Shown one piece after another: positions 1 through 7,663 of a stretch of 46,826 nt of DNA; position 1 is the first letter of the stretch, and each line of letters starts with the position of its first letter. Source of the DNA: a virus. Under the pieces are notes generated by a model that did not search any database, had not been told where the DNA came from, and saw only the letters and a list, made by a program, of their open reading frames with translations. A program made the translations under genes and the position numbers. The stretch is from the IMG/VR virus record IMGVR_UViG_3300033233_000058, positions 1 through 46,826 of that record; one strand, 5' to 3'.

Positions 1-202
1 AACCGGACACCCGCGCCTCACCGTACACCCGCGCCGAACCGTACACCCGCGCCGAACCGGACACCCATGCCGAACCGTCTTGTTCTAAATTCTTTTCGGA
101 TTCAATCCATCCTCCCAATTCACCATTGGACAATCTTTCAATTCTATGAAGTTTCACATAACCTAAATCAAGTTCTAAATCCATTCGTATTTTATATTTC
201 AT
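1..202 (-). CDS. Hexapeptide-repeat (left-handed beta-helix) protein, N-terminal part, continues at the right window end
   Basis: The ATG at 202-200 follows the stop of the upstream gene directly (TAGATG). The first ~40 residues include the motif NGELGGWIES, a typical lead-in of phage and bacterial YdcK-like beta-helix proteins, followed by six-residue repeats of the type V-Y/S-G-S/E-A-R/W. The reading frame is still open at base 1 and fits the frame of 46395-46826 if bases 1-7 overlap 46820-46826, giving a protein of about 208 residues. Such repeats are known to form left-handed beta-helical prisms, often trimeric. The role in the phage is unknown. The repeat number may be wrong because an assembler can collapse the 18-bp DNA unit. 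Confidence 0.75.
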   Translation of the reverse strand, partial: MKYKIRMDLELDLGYVKLHRIERLSNGELGGWIESEKNLEQDGSAWVSGSARVYGSARVYGEARVSG

Positions 203-526
203 CTACTCTTCCTCCATCCAGGTTATCTTGCATTTTGTTCCAACTTTTGGAACTTTATCTTCAAATGAAATACCAATACAATCTTCATTGTAAATACATC
301 TGCACTCACCCTCATAACTTTTTTCAACCCTCTTTTTTGGTTTTTCTAAAAAAATATCTTCGGATAGTGCCGATGAGTTTTTAATTCCGCCATTAATATT
401 TTCATAAACTATTTTGACATTTCCTTCTGTGGTTAATTTTAAAAATAATGCCCATACACATCCCCCACTTATTCTTACAAATATTTTATCCCCAAATTGT
501 AGTTTTTTAATTTCTTCTAGTGTCAT
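203..526 (-). CDS. Hypothetical 107-residue protein
   Basis: The start ATG overlaps the stop of the upstream gene in an ATGA arrangement, so translation is probably coupled. The N-terminal half starts MTLEEIKKLQFGDKIFVR and looks like a small beta-barrel, in the style of short phage proteins on early accessory operons. The C-terminal half carries CRCIYNEDC, a three-cysteine cluster, and a further Cys near the acidic end (WMEEE). No family was recognised. It belongs to a run of overlapping small genes (1368 leftward) that leads into the hexapeptide-repeat gene. Confidence 0.7.
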   Translation of the reverse strand: MTLEEIKKLQFGDKIFVRISGGCVWALFLKLTTEGNVKIVYENINGGIKNSSALSEDIFLEKPKKRVEKSYEGECRCIYNEDCIGISFEDKVPKVGTKCKITWMEEE

Positions 527-846
527 GCATATACCTCGGTTGTTTTAATAAGCTCACATTCCACACTTTTATTAATCTCATTCCAAGGTTTATCCACTTT
601 GAATTTTTTATAAATTTTGCTTCCTTTACATAGGTCGGATGGAACCCAAACCTCATGAATATATATTCTTTCGGTTTTGTCAACTTCCCAGCTATCTGAC
701 AGAATATCCATAATGGTAAGTTGATATTCTGTGGTTTTCCCTTCATAGTTTTTATAATATATTTTACCTTTAATCTTGTGCATCCAATATGATCCTCTAT
801 CGTGCCTAAACATTCTCCCCGACTTAATTGCTTCTTGTATTAACAT
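523..846 (-). CDS. Small phage protein, possibly Tad2/DUF2829-like
   Basis: A 107-residue protein beginning MLIQEAIKSGRMFRH and containing LTIMDILSDSWEV around residue 50. The layout, an N-terminal EAI-x-x-G-x-x-x-R motif followed by a short beta-rich stretch ending in a D-x-x-x-x-D-W-E-V type motif, resembles the DUF2829 family, which includes the Thoeris anti-defence protein Tad2. The C-terminal ~50 residues are extra compared with that family. The resemblance is by eye and only partial, so the function is uncertain. The gene ends in ATGA overlap with the next one. Confidence 0.6.
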   Translation of the reverse strand: MLIQEAIKSGRMFRHDRGSYWMHKIKGKIYYKNYEGKTTEYQLTIMDILSDSWEVDKTERIYIHEVWVPSDLCKGSKIYKKFKVDKPWNEINKSVECELIKTTEVYA

Positions 847-849
847 ATA

Positions 850-948
850 TTAATCCTTGGTTATTTTTCTCACGGCCCATAAAAAAATCAAAAAAGATAC
901 TGCCCAATATAAAATCCAAAATGTCATATCCTCAGATATACTAATCAT
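850..948 (-). CDS. Tiny 32-residue membrane protein
   Basis: The ATG at 948 is preceded by AAAGGAAAATAAAA, a plausible ribosome binding site, and overlaps the end of the upstream gene by 8 bases. The product (MISISEDMTFWILYWAVSF and a Lys-ending tail) has one predicted transmembrane helix. A longer reading from 1041 would overlap the upstream gene by about 100 bases and has no ribosome binding site. The function is unknown; small single-pass proteins in this position may act in superinfection control or membrane effects, but nothing here shows that. Confidence 0.45.
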   Translation of the reverse strand: MISISEDMTFWILYWAVSFLIFLWAVRKITKD

Positions 949-1159
949 TTTTATTTTCCTTTCTGTTTGCCTTCTCCAACAAAAAACTTCTGTTACACTT
1001 ATAAATTTTTCCTTTGATATATAACGGAATATGGCTCTCAATGTCTGACATTGTTACCATACTTTTTCTTACGTCCAAATAATTCCACACGGAGAGTGAT
1101 ACTATATTGATACAAAAAATTGTTATCATGAAAGTTATGTAAGTGATTATTGGTTTCAT
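941..1159 (-). CDS. Small single-pass membrane protein
   Basis: This start (1159, MKPIITYITFM) overlaps the stop of the upstream gene as ATGA, which favours it over the upstream ATG at 1183. The 72-residue product has a hydrophobic segment at residues ~3-25 and then a charged tail rich in Lys, Arg and Asn. It probably sits in the inner membrane with a soluble C-terminus. No family was recognised. Confidence 0.55.
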   Translation of the reverse strand: MKPIITYITFMITIFCINIVSLSVWNYLDVRKSMVTMSDIESHIPLYIKGKIYKCNRSFLLEKANRKENKND

Positions 1160-1368
1160 CCTATAACCTTCACTCTCTTGCATCTAACTTTTGTTATGTT
1201 TTTAGGATAGACAACAAAATCTTTTATTTTAACTTTGCATCTTAGAACCTTGCCCCAATTATAACTTATAGTTAAAGATGATACCGCAATTCCATGATAG
1301 ACAGGCATGACAAAGGAATAACTAGACCAACAAAAAAAAACTGATAAAACAATAAATACATTTTTCAT
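1156..1368 (-). CDS. Small exported protein heading the leftward operon
   Basis: A 70-residue protein with a Sec-type signal peptide (MKNVFIVLSVFFCWSSYSF, possible cleavage near residues 18-20). The mature part is basic and contains two Cys residues (RCK and RCK contexts) that could form a disulfide in the periplasm. A strong ribosome binding site (GGAGG) lies just upstream of the ATG. It is the first gene downstream of the promoter/terminator leader at 1381-1517. The function is unknown. Confidence 0.65.
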   Translation of the reverse strand: MKNVFIVLSVFFCWSSYSFVMPVYHGIAVSSLTISYNWGKVLRCKVKIKDFVVYPKNITKVRCKRVKVIG

Positions 1369-1380
1369 ATCATCCTCCGT

Positions 1381-1430
1381 AAAAAACAGGGCCTAATCAG
1401 ACATGCTTTGCGAGAACGTCCGTAGGCCCT
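1381..1430 (-). terminator. Terminator-like hairpin in the 5' leader of the leftward operon
   Basis: On the minus strand the 8-base arms AGGGCCTA (1430-1423) and TAGGCCCT (1395-1388) are perfectly complementary and are followed by GTTTTTT. Just inside lies a second short stem (CGGAC with GTCTG, one G-U pair). The U-run ends only about 12 bases before the start codon at 1368, so the hairpin stands between any promoter further right and the small-gene operon. It may end read-through from the early genes or act as an attenuator. Confidence 0.75.
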
Positions 1431-1473
1431 ATTTCTACCCGAGTATCTTTATTTTTAGAATTTTGATTTGTTT

Positions 1474-1517
1474 GCAAAGCATGGCGTGAACGTAACGCAA
1501 CATTGAATTGTTGTCAA
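1474..1517 (-). promoter_or_regulatory. Candidate leftward promoter and leader segment complementary to the terminator
   Basis: On the minus strand a perfect TTGACA (1517-1512) is followed after 17 bases by TACGTT (1494-1489), a poor -10 box, which would fit an activator-dependent promoter. The expected RNA start is near 1482, so the transcript would begin with CATGCTTTGC (1483-1474). That segment is the exact complement of GCAAAGCATG (1411-1402) inside the terminator hairpin. The direct repeat ACGTTCNCGC also occurs in both places (1493-1484 and 1419-1410). Confidence 0.45.
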
Positions 1518-1525
1518 TTGTTTTT

Positions 1526-1563
1526 TTGTCAGCTAATTACTTTTCTGACCTATTAACTGACAA
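1526..1563. promoter_or_regulatory. Inverted repeat, operator-like
   Basis: Arms TTGTCAGCTAAT (1526-1537) and ATTAACTGACAA (1552-1563) match at 11 of 12 positions with a 14-base spacer that contains a further CTGAC. It lies just upstream of the TTGACA box for the leftward operon, a usual place for an operator. Confidence 0.4.
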
Positions 1564-1637
1564 CCAAACACATCAGTTTTGCGCTATCCGCTCGAGCATC
1601 TCATCCATCAAAAAAACTCATCTTTTTTTCATGCGCA

Positions 1638-1679
1638 CTGTGCATAAACATTGTAACATTTTTTCCCATGTATGCACAG
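1638..1679. promoter_or_regulatory. Inverted repeat CTGTGCATA flanking an iteron
   Basis: Perfect 9-base arms CTGTGCATA (1638-1646) and TATGCACAG (1671-1679) surround the first TGTAACATT copy at 1652. This could be a second protein-binding site in the putative origin or control region. Confidence 0.4.
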
Positions 1680-2014
1680 CTACCTATAGGAAAAAAAAAA
1701 AAAATTCCAAAAAAACGTATAAGTATTTGATTTCTCATTTCTCTTTTTTTTTTTTCCTATATATGTATGTATAGATAATTTAAAATGTTACAGTAATAAA
1801 AATATATAAGAGAGAGATATAAGTGTTTGATATTGTTAAACAATTTTTGTAACATTTCTAAATGTTACAGTGACGCATCGGGAATATGACTTATCTTTAT
1901 GATATCATTGAGGAAAGTGCTGTAACATTGTGTAACAAAAAAAGGCATTTTGTAACATTTTTTTTAAATAATAATTATTTATGTAAAAAAAGTGTAACAA
2001 AATACCGTGTTACA
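1652..2014. repeat. TGTAACATTT iterons, candidate replication origin or control region
   Basis: TGTAACATT(T) occurs at 1652, 1848, 1921 and 1951, its reverse complement AAATGTTACA at 1783 and 1860, and the shorter cores TGTAACA at 1931 and 1993 and TGTTACA at 2008. The copies at 1848-1857 and 1860-1869 form a perfect palindrome with a 2-base spacer. The stretch is very AT-rich and has no credible gene. Clustered repeats of this kind beside AT-rich DNA are typical of iteron origins or multi-site operators. Confidence 0.6.
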
Positions 2015-2236
2015 TTTTTATTGATTTCTATTTCACAGCGTCAATATTGTTAAAATTTTAAGATATATGCCTTATATAGGATATGCCTTCTAAAATCGAT
2101 CCTGGGGCAGATTTAGAGGTCTGGGAAGGGTTATAATATCTTACAAAAGATTTCCATTTAGACCACTTACCGTCGCTATGCACATTATGTATAACCCAGC
2201 CCGTGATGCTATCAACCTTAAAAAAAAGGAAAAATT
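2015..2236. other. Non-coding stretch with fragments of possible decayed coding sequence
   Basis: With the parts listed above this completes the gene-free stretch 1369-2236. It contains a 17-codon reading frame at 2083-2136 (MPSKIDPGADLEVWEGL) ending in TAA, more open sequence in the same frame after that stop, and a 20-codon frame ending at the ATGA of the next gene. None has a clear ribosome binding site. These may be decayed remains or chance. No RNA gene was recognised. Confidence 0.3.
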
Positions 2237-2491
2237 ATGACAATGCAAACCGGAATCGTTTTTATGGCCCATTTTGTACTATCACTTAAAAAAAATATTC
2301 AGGATGACAAGAGGGTTATTCAAATTATAGAAGACAATGTACAAATGGTAGAAAAAATGTTTTTTGAAAAAAAACAAGTTGACAATACAACAAGTAAAAG
2401 AAAGGAATATCTAAAAAGCTACGCCAAAGGATACGCCAGAGGAAAAAGAACATCTAAATTAGAAAATTCGCATGAAGAAGTTGTTCATTAA
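2237..2491 (+). CDS. Rightward lysine-rich 84-residue protein
   Basis: One of very few plus-strand genes. The ATG follows AAAAAAAGGAAAAATT, an acceptable ribosome binding site. The product is basic (Lys/Arg-rich C-terminal half, with KSYAKGYARGKR) and helical in character, with no recognised domain. It lies directly downstream of the iteron region and converges with the gene ending at 2488, sharing 4 bases. A DNA-binding or regulatory role linked to the iterons is possible but not shown. Confidence 0.5.
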   Translation: MTMQTGIVFMAHFVLSLKKNIQDDKRVIQIIEDNVQMVEKMFFEKKQVDNTTSKRKEYLKSYAKGYARGKRTSKLENSHEEVVH

Positions 2492-2721
2492 TCCGGTATA
2501 AGTTTGTATTTTAGAATAGAAGGCCGGATAACTTTGAAAGTTTCCCTGTTGTCCTTCCGAGTTTCTTTTGACGCATTAGGTAAATCCCAGAATGCGAAAA
2601 TGATAAAATTTTTATCTTGGGATACCATGCGCCCATACGCTTCTGTTGTGCAGTCATCTTCGATGCCAATCGAGTGATCCATAAACAATATGTGGTATGC
2701 TTTTCCTATTTCAAACTTCAT
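2488..2721 (-). CDS. Hypothetical 77-residue protein, last gene of the early block
   Basis: The start at 2721 (MKFEIGKAYHILFMDHS) has a good ribosome binding site (GCGGAGGAAAGCTAT) and overlaps the upstream phosphoesterase by only 11 bases. A longer form from 2859 would overlap that gene by about 150 bases. The small soluble protein probably folds as a beta-barrel, as suggested by alternating strands and FIIFAFWDL. No family was recognised. Confidence 0.65.
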   Translation of the reverse strand: MKFEIGKAYHILFMDHSIGIEDDCTTEAYGRMVSQDKNFIIFAFWDLPNASKETRKDNRETFKVIRPSILKYKLIPD

Positions 2722-3475
2722 ATAGCTTTCCTCCGCATACTGTGAAGGTTTTTCCGTCTTTGACTGCAATTGGGAGAGGTTCGATAAAATGAGCACCGTT
2801 ATTAATAACGTGACACATGCCCATGCCGAGAGAATTAGTTTGATATTTTTCATAAGCAAACACCTCTTTTAAAGCGTAATCGGCAAGCCACCCGAAGGAG
2901 TGACATTCAATTTGTTTGAAATTAGATATTCTTTGGGCCGATTGTTTTTTATGTGTATGGCCTACGATAAGAGAATGACCGCACTCAAGTAGTGTTGCTC
3001 GGGCGAAGTTCACTCCTTGCTTGTATGGTTCATGTCTGCAATAGACATCAGAGTTATCAATTTTAAAAATCTGATCATTGCTATAATTAACTAGGTGTAT
3101 ATTTAAATCACTTATTCCAAATATTTCACTGAATGATTTTACAAAACGATATATTTTAGGGGCCTGATTAATAACCATATTCTCTATACGCATACTATGA
3201 TTACCCTTCATATAAACAATCTCTCTATTGCCCATATACTCTCTGAGTTGTTTTAAGATTTCTTTCGGAAGAGTTATTTCGGCATCCAGAGTTGATGCTT
3301 CAAACTCTGGATTTTTCATGAAGCGAGACCAATTATACATATCGACGAAATCGCCATTTATAATAAGTCGATGTGGTTTGATGTCTTTTATAATTTTGAG
3401 AATAAGTTTGTACGCGCCGGAATGGTGAAATGGGACATGTAGGTCAGAGATAATCAAAGAACTCTTGATCGACAT
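2711..3475 (-). CDS. Calcineurin-like metallophosphoesterase
   Basis: A 254-residue protein with the metallophosphoesterase motifs in order: DLHVPFHH (D11, H13), NGDFVD (D42), GNHS (N92, H93), CRHE (H148) and GHTH (172-175). Together these bind two metal ions and cleave phosphoester bonds. In phages such enzymes are annotated as phosphoesterases or DNA-repair-type nucleases; the substrate cannot be told from sequence. It sits at the end of the replication block, about 50 bases after the primase gene. Its own ribosome binding site is weak. Confidence 0.88.
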   Translation of the reverse strand: MSIKSSLIISDLHVPFHHSGAYKLILKIIKDIKPHRLIINGDFVDMYNWSRFMKNPEFEASTLDAEITLPKEILKQLREYMGNREIVYMKGNHSMRIENMVINQAPKIYRFVKSFSEIFGISDLNIHLVNYSNDQIFKIDNSDVYCRHEPYKQGVNFARATLLECGHSLIVGHTHKKQSAQRISNFKQIECHSFGWLADYALKEVFAYEKYQTNSLGMGMCHVINNGAHFIEPLPIAVKDGKTFTVCGGKLYEV

Positions 3476-3528
3476 TCTTTTAGTATCACAGAAATATACC
3501 GGATGTCACTATGTTATTATTTTGACAC

Positions 3529-5964
3529 TTACCACTTAAGATCAATAACCATCCCATCTTTAACTTTCTGAAAAATTCTTTCTTTCCTTCCGGGATATTT
3601 TATTCGAAGGAGTTTCCCATATTTTTTAAAATCATCAGGAAGAAGTTTTGAAAGCTCTTCATTTTTTGAAGCTATAAATATTTTATCTCTTGAAAAAACC
3701 TTTATACCAAGATGGGATAAATCCTGTCCAAAATATATAGAATTCTCTATAGTTTTGCATGCGGCCCTATCCCATATTACTGACATGATTGCCTCTAAGC
3801 ATGAATCTGCTTCCGATTCAGATGACTGTTCAATATACATATCTAAATTGAGTTGATCTAAAAATGAGTCAACTGCATCTACTCCTAAAAATCCATCAGA
3901 CAGTAGAGAAAAATATCCTGCCAATAATGGAGCGATTTGATCACATTGCCTTGGATCATATCTTCCTCGCATAATACCTTTAATTATTTCTATATTTTTT
4001 AAGATATAAGGAAGCCTTTTTAGAGATTGCATCATTAAAGATGAAGGACATACAGATGAAAACCCATTTAATATTGTCTGGTATTCTTCATTTGTTTGTC
4101 CTTTAATTTCATCTAAATCTACAGTTAAAAATCTTGACACGTCAGATTTTTTATCCAGAGAATTTGCAATTGATCCCAGCATAAAAATACTGTTTATTGT
4201 AAGCTCGTATGCTTCGCCAGACGATGTTCCTCTTACTGAGTTAGATTCTCCATTGGTTGATGAATGTCGTATCATTTCAAGAATTGCACTTATTCTTCCT
4301 TTACCTTCATATGAATCAGGTTCGGCCTCATCAATTAGTATGGGGTAAGAATCATATTTCATGCTTTGGCGTATTCCGGCGGCGGTTGAATCTATGAATA
4401 TTTTAGATCCCCAGACTATCTTAGATATCAATTGCATGACGGTGGATTTTCCAGATCCTCTAGGGCCGTTGATCCAGACATGTGGCCTCCACTCAAGAAC
4501 ATTAAAAAATGGAGCTATCGCGCACCAACCAGCAAGGATTATATGATCACCTGGACGTTTATATTTAAGAAGTCTAAGTGGAGTTATAATATCACATTTT
4601 TTATCTGTATTAAGGTGAATAGCTACAGTGGATTGATATTTAAATTTTGATCTAAATTTTCCAATATCAACATAATTTCCATTATCATAGATTCTATCTC
4701 CAAGATTTATTACTGCACGTCCATCATCTTCCTTCCATATACCAACACCTCTAACATTTTTCCAAGAAAAGTTTCCTTTTCTCCTTGCCAGTTGAGCTAT
4801 GGAATCAATAATTTTAGGCCAGTCAGGAATATCAGTTTGATTACCTTCGGCATCTTTTCTGTATCCATATTTTTCGGCCCAAAATTTTGATGAGGCAATT
4901 GCAACTAAATGAGTTTGAGATAGTTCTCCAGTGGAGAGTGAAATTGTTTTCAAACTCTCCGTGGAGAAGAAAAAGAATTTTTTATGATCTTCATGTCCTA
5001 AAATATCTATGTCACAAAATTCAGAATATGAGAATGATAACTGATCTGCTACAGCTTCCTTACCTTCAAGTATCATAAGATCATTGAAATCTGTTTCAGT
5101 TATTCTTACTTTGAATTTTGGAATTTTTATCAAGGAATTAGAGAAGCATTTTTTGGCGTGGTAGGCAGCGTCGATTCCAGGATTTTTACCAATCTTGCGT
5201 TTTGTTTCAAAATCATCATCGGCACAGATAATAAGTTTCAATCCTGGATTCGCCTGGCGAAGAGATGCTATACATGCCTGCATATTTCCAGAGTCGATAC
5301 AAGAGATCGTAGGCATTCCTGTGGCCTCGTGGACAGAACATGCAGTGGCGAATCCTTCGCATAGATAGGCGTAGTCTGTATTTAGTATATCAAATTTAAC
5401 TGGCATCATAAAAGATCCACGTTTTCTTATTCCGGTGGAGAACACCTTTACATACTTTCCTGGATCTCCTTTGAATATTTTCTGGCATCCTGCCAGTATA
5501 GTTTCTTGATTCTCATTGAGATAATATACAGGAATCATCAGTGTTGATCGGTCTATTCTGGCAGAATAATTTTGAGTGAATCCCTTTAGGGACATATATG
5601 GATGACATTCTGACTGCTCGGGTAATTGAGAAAATATCTCATTATATTTTTCTTCGCATTCTTTATTTTTAGATTCTCTCTCTTGATTTATTGACTCTTC
5701 AACTTTTTTAACATGAGATGAAAGCTTAGATCTAAACTGTGATGTTTCAGATTCAGGATTTACGCTGCAATATTTAAACGACTCTCCGGTTCTCCAGTTT
5801 CCATAATTGGCGTATTGTATTTTTTTCTTAGAGTGTTCGAACTCAACCCCGCTGGCCCACAAAGGAAATTTTGTACTATCTCCAGAAGAGAATCGATGTA
5901 TAGTTCCGTCTAGAGGAAATTCTTGGATGGGATGTCCAAGGTCTTTTGAAATTTTATCAAACAT
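3529..5964 (-). CDS. TOPRIM primase / superfamily-3-like helicase fusion
   Basis: An 811-residue replication protein. The N-terminus (DGTIHRF near 20-25, YGNWRTG near 54-60) matches the lead-in of P4-type phage primases. A TOPRIM domain follows, with YLCEG (E203) and the acidic triad ADDD (248-251). The C-terminal half is an ATPase, with Walker A GPRGSGKST (500-508) and Walker B PILIDEAE (541-548), related to DUF927-like helicases. It probably primes and unwinds at the origin, leaving synthesis to a host polymerase since no phage polymerase is visible. The ribosome binding site GATGGAGAGAT precedes the ATG. Confidence 0.88.
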   Translation of the reverse strand: MFDKISKDLGHPIQEFPLDGTIHRFSSGDSTKFPLWASGVEFEHSKKKIQYANYGNWRTGESFKYCSVNPESETSQFRSKLSSHVKKVEESINQERESKNKECEEKYNEIFSQLPEQSECHPYMSLKGFTQNYSARIDRSTLMIPVYYLNENQETILAGCQKIFKGDPGKYVKVFSTGIRKRGSFMMPVKFDILNTDYAYLCEGFATACSVHEATGMPTISCIDSGNMQACIASLRQANPGLKLIICADDDFETKRKIGKNPGIDAAYHAKKCFSNSLIKIPKFKVRITETDFNDLMILEGKEAVADQLSFSYSEFCDIDILGHEDHKKFFFFSTESLKTISLSTGELSQTHLVAIASSKFWAEKYGYRKDAEGNQTDIPDWPKIIDSIAQLARRKGNFSWKNVRGVGIWKEDDGRAVINLGDRIYDNGNYVDIGKFRSKFKYQSTVAIHLNTDKKCDIITPLRLLKYKRPGDHIILAGWCAIAPFFNVLEWRPHVWINGPRGSGKSTVMQLISKIVWGSKIFIDSTAAGIRQSMKYDSYPILIDEAEPDSYEGKGRISAILEMIRHSSTNGESNSVRGTSSGEAYELTINSIFMLGSIANSLDKKSDVSRFLTVDLDEIKGQTNEEYQTILNGFSSVCPSSLMMQSLKRLPYILKNIEIIKGIMRGRYDPRQCDQIAPLLAGYFSLLSDGFLGVDAVDSFLDQLNLDMYIEQSSESEADSCLEAIMSVIWDRAACKTIENSIYFGQDLSHLGIKVFSRDKIFIASKNEELSKLLPDDFKKYGKLLRIKYPGRKERIFQKVKDGMVIDLKW

Positions 5965-5980
5965 ATCTCTCCATCAACAC

Positions 5981-6010
5981 CGGGTGAAGTTACCCGAAAA
6001 ACTCCACCCG
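5981..6010 (-). promoter_or_regulatory. Hairpin in the 5' leader of the primase gene
   Basis: On the minus strand CGGGTGGAG (6010-6002) can pair with CTTCACCCG (5989-5981) over 9 base pairs, including one G-U. The stem stands in the 69-base gap between the helicase stop and the primase start. It lacks a following U-run, so it is not a standard terminator. It may affect mRNA stability or primase translation. Confidence 0.4.
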
Positions 6011-6033
6011 ATATCAATGTCCCATCATTGGGA

Positions 6034-7461
6034 TTAAGATTTTTGTTCGTTCGGGTTTTTAGATACTAATATATTTAACATGTAATTGGGAATTTTTAAT
6101 TTCATAGAATATTTAAAAACATCATCTCCAAACATTTCAAATAGTTTGAAATATTTTGCCACAGGTTTCCAACCCTTCCACTTGCCAACCTCTTCCAGGT
6201 CGCGTAAGGCATTTTTCATCTTTAAATATTTGTTATCAATATAGTCAACTGTTGTTAACTCTCCTTCAATATGTTCTATTTCACGAGATTGTGTTGGATT
6301 ACTATATCCGCAGTAAGGACATTCTCTCTGTCCTGAAGGCCTAACGGCATAGCACATCTCGCAAGTTGTAACTCTGATTATTTTTTCAAGGTTTTTGTCT
6401 TTTGGATTTGTTGCTAGTTTTGCTTGTCGGGTTTCATATACGGCCCCGTGCCGCATGATGTTTCCGGCATGGTCAAGTATTATTGAATCTTGCTTATTTT
6501 TACATGTTCTGAGTATTCTTCCTGCTTGTTGAATATATAAAACTTCTGACATTGTAGGCCTAGCAAGAATACCACATGATATTTCTGGAACATCGATTCC
6601 AATTGAAAAAATATTTACATTGCAAATAATTTTTATCTCTCCAGATTTTATTTTAGAGAGTGCATCCTCTCTCTGATATTTATTGTCGGATTCATCGAGA
6701 TGAATTGCCTTGATTCCTTTTTTGTTAAACTCATCAGCAATCATTTGGGAATGATTTTTGTTAACTCCGAAACAAACCGTTGGACGGCCATCAGCAAACT
6801 TTTTCCATGTTTCTGGTATGTCTCCAATTATCTTACTTGACTGTTCTTCAAGTTGAGTTTGATTAAATTCTCCTGCTGATATTTTAACTTGTGAAACATC
6901 TATTTGATCTTTAGGCGCATAGTGAATAACTGGAGATAAAAATCCATGATCTCTTGCTTCAACTGGGTTTATGGGACATATTACATCTTCCCAGAATTTT
7001 AAATAATTATAAGGAGTGGCGGTAAATCCTATATAGTATGCATCTGGGGCCATAGAAGAAAAAAAGTTTTGATACCTATCTGCATTTGTCATATGACATT
7101 CATCTACAATGATATATTTTATTTTTTTAACAAACTCGATATCTCTGGCGCGAAGAGTGTCGATTGAACATATCTGAGAGAGTGAATCCTTATAAAATCC
7201 AGGCTCATTTCCCATAATCATCGAGGAAATTATGTTAAAATATTTATGGTAGTTGTTTCTTGTTTGAAAAATTAAATCTCTCCCTGCCATAACCGAGATG
7301 ATAGGAATTCCTTTATCTGTTATTGTTTTAACAATGTGACTCATGGCCAGACCCTTGCCCGTACCACAAGGCATGTGAATTATGATTTTTCGTTTACCTT
7401 GTTGGAATTTTTCTCGGAGTTTATCTATGGCAGATATCTGATAAGGTCTAAGGCTTATCAT
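6034..7461 (-). CDS. Superfamily 2 DEAD/DEAH-type helicase with zinc ribbon
   Basis: A 475-residue protein with the SF2 motifs: RPYQ at 5-8, Walker A MPCGTGKG (30-37), DECH (120-123), TATP (147-150), and motif VI QQAGRILR (311-318). After the helicase core come CEMC (367-370) and CPYC (381-384), a four-Cys zinc ribbon. The domain order fits the ResIII/UvsW-like helicases of phages, which unwind or remodel branched DNA in replication and recombination. The gene overlaps its upstream neighbour by 14 bases and has a GAGGA ribosome binding site. Confidence 0.9.
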   Translation of the reverse strand: MISLRPYQISAIDKLREKFQQGKRKIIIHMPCGTGKGLAMSHIVKTITDKGIPIISVMAGRDLIFQTRNNYHKYFNIISSMIMGNEPGFYKDSLSQICSIDTLRARDIEFVKKIKYIIVDECHMTNADRYQNFFSSMAPDAYYIGFTATPYNYLKFWEDVICPINPVEARDHGFLSPVIHYAPKDQIDVSQVKISAGEFNQTQLEEQSSKIIGDIPETWKKFADGRPTVCFGVNKNHSQMIADEFNKKGIKAIHLDESDNKYQREDALSKIKSGEIKIICNVNIFSIGIDVPEISCGILARPTMSEVLYIQQAGRILRTCKNKQDSIILDHAGNIMRHGAVYETRQAKLATNPKDKNLEKIIRVTTCEMCYAVRPSGQRECPYCGYSNPTQSREIEHIEGELTTVDYIDNKYLKMKNALRDLEEVGKWKGWKPVAKYFKLFEMFGDDVFKYSMKLKIPNYMLNILVSKNPNEQKS

Positions 7462-7663
7462 TTATTATCCTCACACACTCAAGAAAATCACTCTCTACTT
7501 TTAAATTAAACCAATCTTTCTGTTTCAATCTATGGAACAGATAAAGATCATCCATTTTGGAAAGATGTATTTTAAAAGACGAACCTCTATAAACACCTCC
7601 GTGATATGTTAGATATTTAGGCCCTATCTTCCAGTCACCTATTTGTTTGGATATTGGTTTCAT
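7448..7663 (-). CDS. Hypothetical 71-residue protein
   Basis: The ATG at 7663 (MKPISKQIGDWKIGPKY) overlaps the stop of the preceding gene as ATGA, so it is preferred to the upstream start at 7711. The short basic protein is rich in aromatic residues and has a mixed alpha/beta look. It sits between nuclease and helicase genes of the early operon. No family was recognised. Confidence 0.6.
   Translation of the reverse strand: MKPISKQIGDWKIGPKYLTYHGGVYRGSSFKIHLSKMDDLYLFHRLKQKDWFNLKVESDFLECVRIINDKP

Noticed and set aside
507-746. 79-residue minus-strand frame
   Set aside because: Lies within the 107-residue gene at 523-846 in another frame, and has no ribosome binding site.
1369-2236. tRNA or attP site in the gene-free stretch
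   Set aside because: No cloverleaf could be folded by eye and there is no integrase to use an attachment site.
2722-2859. Longer N-terminus with a membrane-like segment for the gene ending at 2488
   Set aside because: It would overlap the phosphoesterase by about 150 bases, while the ATG at 2721 has a strong ribosome binding site.
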